DNA from: SZUA-254 sp031379665
GTDB lineage: Bacteria; Bacteroidota; Ignavibacteria; UBA10030; SZUA-254
Direction: 5' to 3'
Length of the DNA: 64,000 bases
Assembly: GCA_031379665.1 (NCBI GenBank)
Contig: JANNFI010000110.1
Location: forward strand, 13,215-77,214
Part shown: positions 52,419 to 62,036 of the stretch, in pieces
Numbering within the stretch: the first letter of the stretch is position 1
How the letters are laid out: each line of letters begins with the position of its first letter
Position numbers and translations under genes: made by a program
Notes under the pieces: generated by a model
Database searches by the model: none
Told to the model about the DNA's origin: nothing
What the model saw: the letters and a program-made list of their open reading frames with translations, nothing else

Positions 52419-52745
52419 TCAGCCCGCAGCGCCCGCGTGCTCGGGACAGGGACAAAGCGCGAGGAGCCTCTGCCACGAATAGATGCCGGTGTTGTGGCCG
52501 TCTCCCCAGTACATCTGCGCCGCATAGGCGCCCACCAGCCGGATGTTCTGCAGGTCATATCTCCCTGGTGTCAGGAGGTCGGGAGGGGGTGGAGTGTAGG
52601 TCCGCAGGAGGACGGTCTCGCCGGCGCACGACGCGCAGGGGCAGGTGTCGCGCAACAGGGTCAGGGGGTAAAGGCTTTCGTGGCCCCCCTCCCAGACGAC
52701 CCTCAGGCCGTCGCCCGCTTCCTTTTTCATGCTCTTCGGTTTCAT
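52419..52745 (-). CDS. DUF971 domain protein
   Basis: The protein has 108 aa from the ATG at 52745; an extension would overlap the M28 gene. VVWEGGHESLYPLTLLRDTCPCASC and IRLVGAYAAQMYWGDGHNTGIYSWQRL are the DUF971 signature, the N-terminal domain of gamma-butyrobetaine-hydroxylase-like proteins, with clustered cysteines that may bind metal. Small stand-alone versions exist in many bacteria. Start lies 7 bp after the peptidase stop. Confidence 0.85.
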   Translation of the reverse strand: MKPKSMKKEAGDGLRVVWEGGHESLYPLTLLRDTCPCASCAGETVLLRTYTPPPPDLLTPGRYDLQNIRLVGAYAAQMYWGDGHNTGIYSWQRLLALCPCPEHAGAAG

Positions 52746-52752
52746 CGGGATC

Positions 52753-54891
52753 TCAGCGAAGGGTGAGCGCTCCGGCTTCGACGGCCCCGTCGAGCTGGCG
52801 AACGACATCGGCGAGCGTCACACTCCCGTAGTACCAGCTGCCGGCGACGAGTTGCTCCGCGCGCACCGCACGATAGATTTCATAGTACGACCGCTTCCCG
52901 TCGACGAAATTGTAGACCTCGTCCCGCATCAGCGAGTGGAGCTTCACCGTGAACTGCGCCTCTCCGCGTTTTTTGAAATAATCACCGAGGGGGGAAACGT
53001 TTGCCGGGACCTTCGCCATCGCCGCGGTGGTGAGGGAGTCCGGAGGCGGGAGCGACGGTTCGGAACCGTGGGCGGCGCGGAACATCGTACCGGCGGCGGC
53101 GAGCATCTCGGACCCGTAGGCTTTCACCCGTGTCACGTATTCCCCGACGAGGGCCGGGTTTCCGGCCGAGCCGCGGGTGAGCGACGCCACCGAGCGCAGC
53201 GCGCGCTCCTCCCGCTCGATCCCTTTCTCGATCAGCGCCACGGCGTCGGCCCATCGCTGTTCCTTCGCCACGCTGTCCTTCGCCTGCACGACCTGTGCGA
53301 CTGCCCCGAGGTCCGCGCCGAGTCGTCGCTGGCCCTGGGCATAGATCTCCGAGAGGAAGAGGGGGATGTCGTCGGGCGTGGTGTAGGCGAGGATGAACGC
53401 GGTCGCGCCGATCAGGAACTGGTTTCGGAGAAGCTGGGTCTGGTCGATCTGCCAGAGGTCGTCATCGGAGGAGTGGATGTAGGGGTCGTCCCAGTTGATA
53501 GTGGCCACCGCCGGGACGCCGACGGCGCCTTCGACGAAGCACATATGGTCGGAGGAGTTGAAGTAGGGGACGAATCTGGCGTTGTACCCGTCCCTGGTCC
53601 CGTTGGTGGAATAGAGCGGCCGGGTGAAGGGCCGGGGATAGCCGCCGCTGCGGCTGGCGGCGAGAAATGCATTGTTCGTCAGAAGGAGGTAGTTCCCGAC
53701 CGACTCGAAGACGGCGTCAAGAAACGAGGTGATCGAATGGGGCGCCAGAATCATGTGCTGCACCCGGCTGCCGAGCGCCTGGTTCGCCCCCACCATGTCC
53801 TGGTGGAGGTTCGCGAGGAATTTTTTCGGCTCGTCGGGATAGTCGGCGAAGTACCGGTACTCGGAGTAAATTTCATCGGTCCACCAGAACCGGATGTCAC
53901 GATCGGGCCGGGGCAGTTTTCCTTCCTTCACGAGCTTCATCCACGCGCGCCCGATCTCGAGGATGTTACCGCAGCCGCTGCCGTCGTCGTTGGCGGAGGA
54001 TTTTTCCTCCTGGAGATGCGCGGTGACGACGATCTGCTGGTCGTGGTGCTTCGTGCCCCTGATCCAGGCCTCCACGAACCCGGTCCTGCCGGGCGGTGGT
54101 TCGAATTCGGTGTCGACCTTGGCGCTCAGGACAATCCTTCCGCCCTTCGTTTTCTTTCCGGTGGCGAGGTAGTCCTGCATCTGCGACGTCTGGAGGATCT
54201 GCTTGAGGATCTCACCTTTTCTGGGGGGAAGGATGAACGCGAAGGTTCCCTTTTTCCCTTCCGGCGGGGTGGAAGGGATCCCGGTCCAGGCGATCTGGTC
54301 GGGCTGGTCCATCGGGCTGCGTCCCTCGGAGGTCCCGTAGGAGACGACGCCCACGGCGCCCTTTTCCCACACCGCTTTCCTCACCGCCCATCCGGGGGAG
54401 CCGTTGGTCAGGACGATTTTGCCCGCGACGTCGAGCCCGCCGAGGGAGTCGTTGAGGTCATCGCCGATCCAGATCAGCTCGGCCGTCAGGTCGGCGTCGT
54501 GGCTCCCGTCCGAGAGGTAGACCGCCGCCTCGCCGATGTCGGCCAGCTTCGCGTCGACCGGCTCGACCATCCTCAGTTCGGCTGAGCGCGCCGTGTAGTT
54601 GTCACCGTCGAGCGGCTGTTCGATGAATCGGACGTCCTCGAGGCCAGCCTCTTCCGCCGCCTTTACGATGTACCCGGCGGCCTTGAAATATCCTTCCATC
54701 CCCGAATTGCGGTGCCACTGCGAAAGGATCCGGATGTGCTCGAAGGCCCTGTCACCGGAGAGCTCGTTCGAAAGCATCCTGATTTCGTCGTCACTCATGA
54801 ACGGCAGGGGTTGCGCCTCGGCGGCCGGCGGAAGAGGGGCCGCGAAAAGGAGCGCCATCGACAGAATCGGGGGAAAACGCATCAGAGTCAT
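52753..54891 (-). CDS. M28-family zinc aminopeptidase, exported
   Basis: The protein has 712 aa with a signal peptide ending AAEAQ. A PA-domain-like insert spans about 130-255. The M28 catalytic part shows TAHLQEEKSSANDDGSG (His and Asp zinc ligands, plus catalytic acid), RFWWTDEIYSEY (Glu) and YFNSSDHMCFVEGAVGVPA (His). A helical C-terminal extension of about 250 aa is longer than in classic aminopeptidases. It likely degrades peptides in the periplasm. First gene of the operon ending in ettA. Confidence 0.88.
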   Translation of the reverse strand: MTLMRFPPILSMALLFAAPLPPAAEAQPLPFMSDDEIRMLSNELSGDRAFEHIRILSQWHRNSGMEGYFKAAGYIVKAAEEAGLEDVRFIEQPLDGDNYTARSAELRMVEPVDAKLADIGEAAVYLSDGSHDADLTAELIWIGDDLNDSLGGLDVAGKIVLTNGSPGWAVRKAVWEKGAVGVVSYGTSEGRSPMDQPDQIAWTGIPSTPPEGKKGTFAFILPPRKGEILKQILQTSQMQDYLATGKKTKGGRIVLSAKVDTEFEPPPGRTGFVEAWIRGTKHHDQQIVVTAHLQEEKSSANDDGSGCGNILEIGRAWMKLVKEGKLPRPDRDIRFWWTDEIYSEYRYFADYPDEPKKFLANLHQDMVGANQALGSRVQHMILAPHSITSFLDAVFESVGNYLLLTNNAFLAASRSGGYPRPFTRPLYSTNGTRDGYNARFVPYFNSSDHMCFVEGAVGVPAVATINWDDPYIHSSDDDLWQIDQTQLLRNQFLIGATAFILAYTTPDDIPLFLSEIYAQGQRRLGADLGAVAQVVQAKDSVAKEQRWADAVALIEKGIEREERALRSVASLTRGSAGNPALVGEYVTRVKAYGSEMLAAAGTMFRAAHGSEPSLPPPDSLTTAAMAKVPANVSPLGDYFKKRGEAQFTVKLHSLMRDEVYNFVDGKRSYYEIYRAVRAEQLVAGSWYYGSVTLADVVRQLDGAVEAGALTLR

Positions 54892-54933
54892 CTCGGGATT
54901 GTGATCAGGACGAAGCGACGTGGAAGTGCCTTA

Positions 54934-54962
54934 TATATAGAGAATTCAGGCCGGTTCTGCAA
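54934..54962 (-). promoter_or_regulatory. Promoter of the M28 peptidase operon
   Basis: On the minus strand TTGCAG (54957-54962), 17-nt spacer, TATATA (54934-54939), about 42 bp before the M28 ATG. Confidence 0.65.
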
Positions 54963-54970
54963 ATATCACC

Positions 54971-55726
54971 CTACGATGACTCTTTGTCGAGTGTCGGTCC
55001 GCGTAGTTCGATCGGCGGGGTTCGGTGTCCCCGGAGCCGGAGGTTCAGCATCTCCACGAACACGGAGAACGCCATCGCGAAATAAATGTAGCCCTTCGCG
55101 ATGTGCTGGTCGAACCCCTCGGCGATGAGCGTGACGCCGATCAGGAGAAGAAAGCTGAGCGCAAGCATCTTCACGGTCGGGTGCCGGTGGACGAACGATG
55201 AAATAAAGCCGGAGGATACCATCATCACGCCCGCCGCCACCACCACCGCGACCACCATCACCCAGAGGTGGTCCGTCATCCCGATCGCGGTGATGACCGA
55301 GTCAAGCGAAAAGACGATGTCGAGGAGCGCGATCTGTGTGATAACCGAGGCGAACGACACCTTTGCGCGCCCCGGGGCGTGGCCCTCTATCTCGCCCTCG
55401 AGCCGTTCGTGGATCTCGACCGTGCTCTTGGCCAGGAGGAAGAGCCCGCCGACGATCAGGATGATGTCCCTCCCGGAGATTTCGGTTCCGGCGACGCTGA
55501 AAATCGGCTGGGTGAGGCGCATGATCCAGGTGAGCGAGAAGAGGAGGGCGATCCTGCTCAGCATCGCCATTTGAAGCCCGATCAGCCGGCCCTTTTTTTG
55601 TTGTCCGGCGGGCAGCTTGCCGGTGAGTATCGAAATGAAAATGATGTTGTCGATGCCGAGGACGATCTCCAGGGTGGTCAGTGTGAGCAGGGCGATCCAG
55701 ATCTGGGGGTCGGTAAACCAGGACAT
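54971..55726 (-). CDS. TerC-family membrane protein
   Basis: The protein has 251 aa and seven membrane segments. Acidic TerC motifs LEIVLGIDNIIFISIL (first helix) and LLDIVFSLDSVITAIGM are both present. Members export Mn(II) or other metals and help metalate exported proteins. AAAGGAGA precedes the ATG. Single gene, divergent from spmA. Confidence 0.92.
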   Translation of the reverse strand: MSWFTDPQIWIALLTLTTLEIVLGIDNIIFISILTGKLPAGQQKKGRLIGLQMAMLSRIALLFSLTWIMRLTQPIFSVAGTEISGRDIILIVGGLFLLAKSTVEIHERLEGEIEGHAPGRAKVSFASVITQIALLDIVFSLDSVITAIGMTDHLWVMVVAVVVAAGVMMVSSGFISSFVHRHPTVKMLALSFLLLIGVTLIAEGFDQHIAKGYIYFAMAFSVFVEMLNLRLRGHRTPPIELRGPTLDKESS

Positions 55727-55756
55727 GTCTCCGTTCTCCTTTATTTAGACGGCATC

Positions 55757-55786
55757 AACATACTCAAAAATGACGAAATCCGCCAA
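55757..55786 (-). promoter_or_regulatory. terC promoter (weak match)
   Basis: On the minus strand TTGGCG (55781-55786), 18-nt spacer, TATGTT (55757-55762), about 30 bp before the ATG. Confidence 0.4.
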
Positions 55787-55792
55787 ATTCTA

Positions 55793-55821
55793 TTGACACA
55801 ACGGAGTGAAACGGGTATATT
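55793..55821 (+). promoter_or_regulatory. spmA-spmB promoter
   Basis: TTGACA (55793-55798), 17-nt spacer, TATATT (55816-55821); the best match to consensus in the window. The leader is about 35 nt and carries GGAGGAG. Confidence 0.75.
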
Positions 55822-55862
55822 GGGGGCGTTCGACAAACGATCAGACCTGGAGGAGCTCCGGT

Positions 55863-56906
55863 ATGCTGAACTATATCTGGCTGACATTGATACTCCTCGG
55901 CACGGGAGTCGCCGTCTACTCTGACTGGCGCGATGTCTCGACCGATCGCTACCGTAACGGCGTCGGCGTGGAATGCACACTGACACAGGACGCGACGCCA
56001 GCAGGGACGACGGCCGGTGGTGATGTGCAGGCGGGCGGAGGCACCATCACCGTCGTTGCCAGCGCATATTCGGCCGCCTACGGTGAGAAGCTCAATCCAA
56101 ACCTGTCAAACCTGCTGAACCTGTCAAACACGTCGGACCTGTCGGACCTGGTCGTGCGGGTGCGATTCCTGGGCGCCGTGCCGACGGTCGGCGACAGTGC
56201 CCGGGTGGGAATCGAAATCCCGGTCGACGAAACCACGCCCTCGCTCTGGAGGGAGATCCAGGCAGCGCAAAAAACCGACGGTTTCCTCAGGGCCACACTC
56301 CGGGGCGACGCCAGGGGAGGGTGGACGCTGACCCCCGACCCCGTCCGGTTCGTGAGGCTCAACGCCGTCACCAACGACGGGATCATCCGGTATGCGAAGG
56401 TTGCCGTCGAGCTCGCGATCGGGCTGATCGGCATCATGGCGCTCTGGCTGGGGCTGATGAAGATCGCGGAACAGGCCGGAATGGTCGCGCTCCTCTCCCG
56501 CATCCTGAGGCCGGTCACGACACGCCTCTTCCCCGACGTCCCCCCGGACCACCCCGCAATGGGCGCGATGCTGATGAACATCTCGGCGAACATGCTTGGT
56601 CTGGCCAACGCCGCCACGCCCCTCGGCCTGAAGGCGATGGAGGAACTCAACAAGCTCAATAAGAAGGTCGGCACCGCCACCGATGCGATGTGCACTTTTC
56701 TCGTCATCAATACGAGCAGCGTGCAGCTGATCCCCGCGACCGTCATCGCGATCCGGGCCGCCTCCGGCTCCGCCAACCCGACGGAGATCATCGGGCCCGT
56801 GATCTTCGCGACTACGATCAACACGCTGGTCGGCATCGTCGCCGTGCGGCTATTGTCGAAGATGCGGATCTTCCGCCGGCAGCTGGAAGGGGGGAAGCCC
56901 GCGTGA
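55863..56906 (+). CDS. spmA: SpmA-like nucleoside-recognition (Gate) membrane protein
   Basis: The protein has 347 aa. After an N-terminal membrane helix, residues 25-165 form a soluble, low-complexity-containing insert not found in Bacillus SpmA. The Gate domain follows: YAKVAVELAIGLIGIMALWLGLMKIAE, then MLMNISANMLGLANAATPLGLKAMEEL and TNTSSVQL-type segment (INTSSVQLIPATVIAIR). The insert includes six 9-bp repeat units (residues 80-97, NLSNLLNLSNTSDLSDL). Outside spore formers these proteins are probable transporters of unknown substrate. It overlaps spmB (GTGA). Confidence 0.82.
   Translation: MLNYIWLTLILLGTGVAVYSDWRDVSTDRYRNGVGVECTLTQDATPAGTTAGGDVQAGGGTITVVASAYSAAYGEKLNPNLSNLLNLSNTSDLSDLVVRVRFLGAVPTVGDSARVGIEIPVDETTPSLWREIQAAQKTDGFLRATLRGDARGGWTLTPDPVRFVRLNAVTNDGIIRYAKVAVELAIGLIGIMALWLGLMKIAEQAGMVALLSRILRPVTTRLFPDVPPDHPAMGAMLMNISANMLGLANAATPLGLKAMEELNKLNKKVGTATDAMCTFLVINTSSVQLIPATVIAIRAASGSANPTEIIGPVIFATTINTLVGIVAVRLLSKMRIFRRQLEGGKPA
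56100..56153. repeat. 9-bp minisatellite, six units, inside spmA
   Basis: Units AACCTGTCA, AACCTGCTG, AACCTGTCA, AACACGTCG, GACCTGTCG and GACCTGGTC, aligned with codons 80-97 and encoding (N/D)-L-S type triplets. The longest array in the window. Confidence 0.92.
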
Positions 56907-57442
56907 GCGGATTCGTCGACGTCATCCAGTTCCTGTCGGTCGTCGCCATCCCGGCGCTCGCACTGCTGATCGTCCTCACCGGAGTATTCAGGAAGGTGAA
57001 AATCTACGAGGCGTTCGTCGAGGGCGCGAAGGAGGGGTTCACCGTCGCCGTCCGGATCATCCCCTACCTCGTGGCGATGCTCGTCGCCATCGGAATTTTC
57101 CGGGCCGGGGGGGCGATGGACATCCTGACATCGATCCTTTCGCCGATCACGGACTTCATCGGAATGCCCGCAGAGACCCTTCCGATGGCGCTGATGCGGC
57201 CGCTCTCCGGCTCGGGGGCGCTCGGCGTGATGTCCGAAACTTTCAACGCCCACGGTGCCGACTCGATGATCGGCCGGATGGTCTCGGTGATGATGGGGAG
57301 CGGGGAGACCACGTTTTACGTCCTGGCCGTCTATTTCGGCTCGGTGGGGATCGCGCGGACCAGGCAGGCCGTACCGGCGGGCATTATCGCCGATATCGTC
57401 TCGATCGTGGTCTCCGTTTGGATCGTTCAGATGGTCTTTTAG
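56903..57442 (+). CDS. spmB: SpmB-like nucleoside-recognition (Gate) membrane protein
   Basis: The protein has 179 aa from a GTG overlapping the spmA stop; five membrane segments. GAKEGFTVAVRIIPYLVAMLVAIGIFRAGGAMD, then MALMRPLSGSGALGVMSETF and MMGSGETTFYVLAVYFGSVGI, are typical of SpmB. In many Bacteroidetes the two are fused; here they are separate, as in Bacillus, and probably form a complex. Confidence 0.88.
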   Translation: MSGFVDVIQFLSVVAIPALALLIVLTGVFRKVKIYEAFVEGAKEGFTVAVRIIPYLVAMLVAIGIFRAGGAMDILTSILSPITDFIGMPAETLPMALMRPLSGSGALGVMSETFNAHGADSMIGRMVSVMMGSGETTFYVLAVYFGSVGIARTRQAVPAGIIADIVSIVVSVWIVQMVF

Positions 57443-57449
57443 GCATTCC

Positions 57450-57478
57450 TTGATTTTATACGCCTTCTTCTCTATATT
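57450..57478 (+). promoter_or_regulatory. Promoter of the proline dehydrogenase/peptide-use unit
   Basis: TTGATT (57450-57455), 17-nt spacer, TATATT (57473-57478). The leader is about 50 nt. Confidence 0.72.
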
Positions 57479-57533
57479 CCGCGATATTATTACTTACTTT
57501 TTCAGCCGACGAAGTATTCAATGATCGTGGCCG

Positions 57534-58448
57534 ATGATGGATCTGGTCAATAAGTTGCTGGTTGCGACGATACTTCTCGTCCCGCGGCCCATCATCAGGA
57601 AGTTCGCCGGTCGCTACATCGCCGGCGAAGAGATCTCCGACGCCGTCGGGGTGGTGCGGCGGCTCAACGCTGAGGGGGCGATGGCCACGCTGGACGTGCT
57701 TGGCGAAGACATCCACAGCGCTGAGGAGGCCGAGGCCTCAAAACGGATGATCCTCTCGGTCCTCGAGGCGATCAAGGCCGAAACCCTTGATTCGAACGTC
57801 TCCATCAAACTGACCCAGCTCGGGCTCCGCATCGACAGGGACTACTGCCTTTCGGCGATGCGGGAAATCGTCGGGCGCGCCGCGATGCTTGGAAACTTCA
57901 TCCGCATCGACATGGAGGATTCCGCGGCCACCGTCGACACGCTCTCGATCTACCGTGCGCTCCGGAAGGAATACGCCAACGTGGGTATCGTCCTCCAGGC
58001 CTATCTGCGGCGGACCGACGCCGACGCCACGGCCCTGTTGAACGAGGGGCTCTCGAATTTCAGGCTCTGCAAGGGCATCTACATCGAGCCCATTGAGATC
58101 GCCTTCAAGGAACGCGCGGAAATCAACGAACACTATCTTCGGACGCTTGAGCTGATGTTCAGGGCCGGGGGGTACGTCGGCATCGCGACACACGACATCC
58201 TCCTCGTGGAGGGGGCCTACCGCCTCATCGAACAGCTCGGCCTCCGCAAGGACCAGTACGAGTTTCAGATGCTCCTGGGGGTCCTGCCCGAGCTTCGCGC
58301 GCGGATACTGGCGAAGGGCCACCGCCTCAGGGTGTACGTCCCGTTCGGAAGCCATTGGTACCAGTACTCGATCCGCCGTTTCAAGGAAAACCCCCAGGTG
58401 GCGGGAAACGTGTTGAAAGCGCTCTTCACGCGAAACCGGCTGAATTAA
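57534..58448 (+). CDS. Proline dehydrogenase
   Basis: The protein has 304 aa, the size of single-domain PRODH. Conserved parts are SIKLTQLGL, FIRIDMEDS, GIVLQAYLRRTDADA, FRLCKGIY, VGIATHD and YEFQMLLGV, lining the FAD barrel. It oxidises proline to pyrroline-5-carboxylate. No P5C dehydrogenase gene is adjacent. Start is one of two consecutive ATGs. Confidence 0.95.
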   Translation: MMDLVNKLLVATILLVPRPIIRKFAGRYIAGEEISDAVGVVRRLNAEGAMATLDVLGEDIHSAEEAEASKRMILSVLEAIKAETLDSNVSIKLTQLGLRIDRDYCLSAMREIVGRAAMLGNFIRIDMEDSAATVDTLSIYRALRKEYANVGIVLQAYLRRTDADATALLNEGLSNFRLCKGIYIEPIEIAFKERAEINEHYLRTLELMFRAGGYVGIATHDILLVEGAYRLIEQLGLRKDQYEFQMLLGVLPELRARILAKGHRLRVYVPFGSHWYQYSIRRFKENPQVAGNVLKALFTRNRLN

Positions 58449-58478
58449 TTCCTCACACACACACATCAGGGAATCGTC

Positions 58479-60554
58479 ATGGCAGAATCGCCGCAACCAT
58501 CTTCTGAAAAGCTCGCAAAGTTCCAGCCGTTCATCGCCCCCGGGCAAATCGTGGCTGAGTTCACAGTCAAGGCGATCGTCCTCGGCGCACTGGCGGGCAT
58601 CATCTTCGGAGCGGCCACCGTCTACCTCGCGCTGAAAGCGGGCCTGACGGTCTCGGCGTCGATTCCGATCGCCGTGCTGGCCATCTCGCTGGGAAGGAAG
58701 TTTTTCAAGACGACGATCCTTGAGAACAACATCATCCAGACCGCCGGTTCGGCGGGCGAATCGATCGCGGCCGGCGTGGTCTTCACGCTCCCGGGGTTCC
58801 TCTTCCTGACGATGACGCCGGAGAACGGCGGCACCGATTATTTCAGTTACCTGACGATCCTGACGCTGGCGATGTTCGGCGGCCTGCTTGGCACCCTCAT
58901 GATGATCCCGCTCCGCCGGTCGCTCATCGTGAACGAACACCAGAACCTGCCGTATCCCGAAGGGACCGCCTGCGCCTCCGTCCTGGTGGCGGGCGAGAAG
59001 GGCGGCGACTTCGCGAAGACCGCCTACCAGGGGCTGGGGTTCGCCATCGCGTACGCCCTCCTGCAGAAAATCTTTCACGTGATCGCCGAGACCCCGGCGT
59101 GGGTCACGCGACAGTCCAACAAGTATTTCCCCTCAGCGACGGTGAACGGTGAAATCACGCCGGAGTACATGGGCGTCGGGTACATCATCGGACCGAAGAT
59201 CGCCGGCGTCCTTGTGGCAGGCGGCGTCTTCGCCTGGCTCGGCCTGATCCCTCTGCTGGCGTCCCTCGTCCCGCAGACCGTGATCGCCGAGCAACTGATC
59301 AAGCTCGGGTATTTGAAGGACCTTATGACGCCGGGGGGGCAGGGCAATTGGGACCCGGTAACGCAGACGTTCGGGAGCACCGCGACGGCGGTCTACAGGG
59401 CCTATGTCCGCCAGATCGGGGCGGGTGCGGTCGCCGCCGGCGGCTTCATCACCCTGATGAAGACCTTCCCGACGATCATCTCCTCGTTCAAGCAGAGCGT
59501 GGCGTCGCTCAAGGAGCGGAAGGCCGGAGTCGCCGTTGCAAGGACCGAGCAGGACCTCTCGTTCCTCACCGTGATCTTCGGGAGCATCGGCCTGGTGGTC
59601 CTGATGGCGTTCCTACCCCAGGTGCCGGGCGACTCAATCCTGAACAAGATGCTCATCGGCATCCTCGTCGTCGTGTTCGGTTTCTTCTTCGTGACGGTCT
59701 CGAGCCGGATCGTCGGGATCATCGGTTCCAGCTCGAACCCGATATCGGGGATGACCATCGCGACATTGATGGGGACGAGCCTCATCTTCATCGCGGTCGG
59801 ATGGACCGGGAGCTTCTACGAGCCGATGGCCCTTGTGGTCGGCAGCATGATCTGCATCGCGGCGGCCAACGCCGGGGCCACCAGTCAGGACCTCAAGACC
59901 GGGTACATCATCGGCGCTACACCGAAGTACCAACAGATGAGCCTCTTCGTCGGCGCGGTGGTCTCCTCGATCGTCATCGGCGCAACGCTGATGATCCTCG
60001 ATACGCCGACCCCCGAAATGGTGGCCCAGGGCCTGACCCACGGCATCGGAAGCGATAAGTACCCGGCCCCTCAGGGCACGTTGATGGCGACACTCATCAA
60101 GGGCCTGCTGTCGTTCAACCTCGACTGGCAATTCGTGCTCGTCGGAGTCTTCATCTCGATCACGATGGAACTCTGCGGCGTGAAATCACTCTCGTTCGCC
60201 GTGGGCGCCTACCTTCCGCTATCGACGACGCTGCCGATCTTCGTCGGCGGAGCGATCAAGGGCGTCGCCGACTGGGTCGGAAAGAGGAAGGGTGAAAAAT
60301 CGGAGGAGAGCGAACTCGGCACCGGCAGCCTCTTCGCGACCGGGTTGGTCGCGGGCGGGGCCCTCGCGGGCGTGATCGTCGCCCTGCTCTCGGTCAACAC
60401 GGGCATCTTCAATTGGCTGGCGGAACTCAGCGCCGAGCACGGCCTGACGGAGGCCCTTGGCGTGGAAGGGTACGCCCTCCTCGGCGTCATTTTCTTCGCG
60501 TTGATGGGCTACACCCTCTACCGGGTCGCCCGGAAGCCGCAGATCAAGGTTTGA
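58479..60554 (+). CDS. OPT-family oligopeptide transporter
   Basis: The protein has 691 aa with about 16 membrane segments. FTVKAIVLGALAGIIFGAATVYLALKAGLTVSASIP is the OPT N-terminal signature; NIIQTAGSAGESIAAGVVFTLP and NLPYPEGTACASVLVAGE follow. It imports peptides or metal-chelate peptides by proton symport. Together with PepD and PRODH it suggests peptide use. CAGGGAA precedes the ATG. Confidence 0.94.
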   Translation: MAESPQPSSEKLAKFQPFIAPGQIVAEFTVKAIVLGALAGIIFGAATVYLALKAGLTVSASIPIAVLAISLGRKFFKTTILENNIIQTAGSAGESIAAGVVFTLPGFLFLTMTPENGGTDYFSYLTILTLAMFGGLLGTLMMIPLRRSLIVNEHQNLPYPEGTACASVLVAGEKGGDFAKTAYQGLGFAIAYALLQKIFHVIAETPAWVTRQSNKYFPSATVNGEITPEYMGVGYIIGPKIAGVLVAGGVFAWLGLIPLLASLVPQTVIAEQLIKLGYLKDLMTPGGQGNWDPVTQTFGSTATAVYRAYVRQIGAGAVAAGGFITLMKTFPTIISSFKQSVASLKERKAGVAVARTEQDLSFLTVIFGSIGLVVLMAFLPQVPGDSILNKMLIGILVVVFGFFFVTVSSRIVGIIGSSSNPISGMTIATLMGTSLIFIAVGWTGSFYEPMALVVGSMICIAAANAGATSQDLKTGYIIGATPKYQQMSLFVGAVVSSIVIGATLMILDTPTPEMVAQGLTHGIGSDKYPAPQGTLMATLIKGLLSFNLDWQFVLVGVFISITMELCGVKSLSFAVGAYLPLSTTLPIFVGGAIKGVADWVGKRKGEKSEESELGTGSLFATGLVAGGALAGVIVALLSVNTGIFNWLAELSAEHGLTEALGVEGYALLGVIFFALMGYTLYRVARKPQIKV

Positions 60555-60568
60555 GCGAGGACACCTCA

Positions 60569-62026
60569 ATGAGTGAAGCGATAAGGGGCCTGCAGCCGGC
60601 CGGGGTGTGGAAATACTTCGCCGAAATTTCGAAGATTCCGCGAGGATCGAAGAACGAGGATGCGATCGCCGCGTACGTCGTCGGGAAGGCGAAGGAGTTC
60701 GGATACGAGAGTGCCCGCGACAAGGTGGGCAACGTCGTCGTCCGCAAGCCCGGTTCGGCCTCGATGAAGGACGCGCCGGGTCTCATCCTGCAGGGCCATC
60801 TCGACATGGTCTGCGAGAAGAACAGCGACAAGCGGCACGACTTCCTGAAGGACCCGATCGAACTCGTCCGGAAGGGGAACCTGCTCACGGCGAACGGCAC
60901 CACGCTCGGAGCGGACAACGGCATCGCCGTCGCCACGAACCTCGCGATCATGGAGGACAAGACGCTCGAGCACGGTCCGCTCGAGTTTTTGTTCACGATC
61001 GACGAGGAGACCGGCCTCACCGGGGCGGCGAACCTGTCGCCGGAGCTGCTGAAGCACGGTACGATGCTAAACCTCGACTCGGAGGAGGAGGGTGCGCTCT
61101 ACGTCGGGTGCTCGGGCGGGCGCGACACGGTCGGCTCGTGGAAAACCGGCTCGAAGACCGCTCCGGCGAAACACGTTCCGCTGCGGGTTTTGGTGAAGGG
61201 ATTGAAGGGCGGTCACTCGGGCCTGGAGATCGACAAGGGACGCGGCAACGCCATCAAGATACTCACCCGGGTCCTCCTGGCGCTCGGCGACTCGGGTGCG
61301 CGCCTCTCGACGATCAACGGCGGGAACAAGCGCAACGCGATCCCGAGGGAGGCCGATGCGGTGGTCTTCGTCCCGAAGAAAAAGCTCGCTCGCGCGATGA
61401 AAATCGTGGCGTCGTGTAACAATGCGTTCCGGGCCGAACTTTCGACCGTCGATCCCGACCTCGCGATTTCAGCGGCCGAAGCGAAGGGGCTGAAGCACGG
61501 GGTCGTCGTCAAGAAATCGGTGCAAGAAGTGGTCCTACGCACCATTTCCGCCCTCCCGCACGGCGTCATTAAAATGAGCGCCGATATACCGGGCCTCGTC
61601 GAGACGTCGAACAACGTCGCGGTCATCGAGACCACGCCCAAGGCGATCACCCTCTCGTCGAGCCAGAGGAGTTCCGTCGCCTCGGAGATGGACGAGGTGT
61701 GCCAGAGCGTCGGGTCGACATACCATCTGGGCGGCGCAAAGTTCAAACAGGCGGACGGATACCCGGGGTGGAAGCCCAACCTCAACTCGAAGATCCTCGG
61801 ACTCGCGAAGAAGACCTACCGTGAACTGTATGGAAAGGAGCCCGCGGTGAAGGCGATCCACGCCGGCCTCGAATGCGGTATCATCGGGGAAAAGTACCCC
61901 GGCCTCGACATGGTGTCGTTCGGCCCCACCCTCGAAGGGGTCCACTCGCCCGACGAAAAGATCCACATCGACACGGTGGAGAAGTTCTGGAACTTCCTGC
62001 TCGCGATCTTGAAGAACGTTCATTGA
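60569..62026 (+). CDS. pepD: Aminoacyl-histidine dipeptidase (peptidase D, M20)
   Basis: The protein has 485 aa. Zinc ligands are in LQGHLDMVCEKN (His, Asp), GADNGIAVA, TIDEETGLTGA (catalytic Glu and metal Glu) and LDSEEEG. The dimerisation lid includes GGHSGLEIDKGRGNA. PepD hydrolyses Xaa-His and other dipeptides in the cytoplasm. The ATG at 60569 is 14 bp after the transporter gene with GCGAGGA upstream. Confidence 0.95.
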   Translation: MSEAIRGLQPAGVWKYFAEISKIPRGSKNEDAIAAYVVGKAKEFGYESARDKVGNVVVRKPGSASMKDAPGLILQGHLDMVCEKNSDKRHDFLKDPIELVRKGNLLTANGTTLGADNGIAVATNLAIMEDKTLEHGPLEFLFTIDEETGLTGAANLSPELLKHGTMLNLDSEEEGALYVGCSGGRDTVGSWKTGSKTAPAKHVPLRVLVKGLKGGHSGLEIDKGRGNAIKILTRVLLALGDSGARLSTINGGNKRNAIPREADAVVFVPKKKLARAMKIVASCNNAFRAELSTVDPDLAISAAEAKGLKHGVVVKKSVQEVVLRTISALPHGVIKMSADIPGLVETSNNVAVIETTPKAITLSSSQRSSVASEMDEVCQSVGSTYHLGGAKFKQADGYPGWKPNLNSKILGLAKKTYRELYGKEPAVKAIHAGLECGIIGEKYPGLDMVSFGPTLEGVHSPDEKIHIDTVEKFWNFLLAILKNVH

Positions 62027-62036
62027 AGATCCGTCC

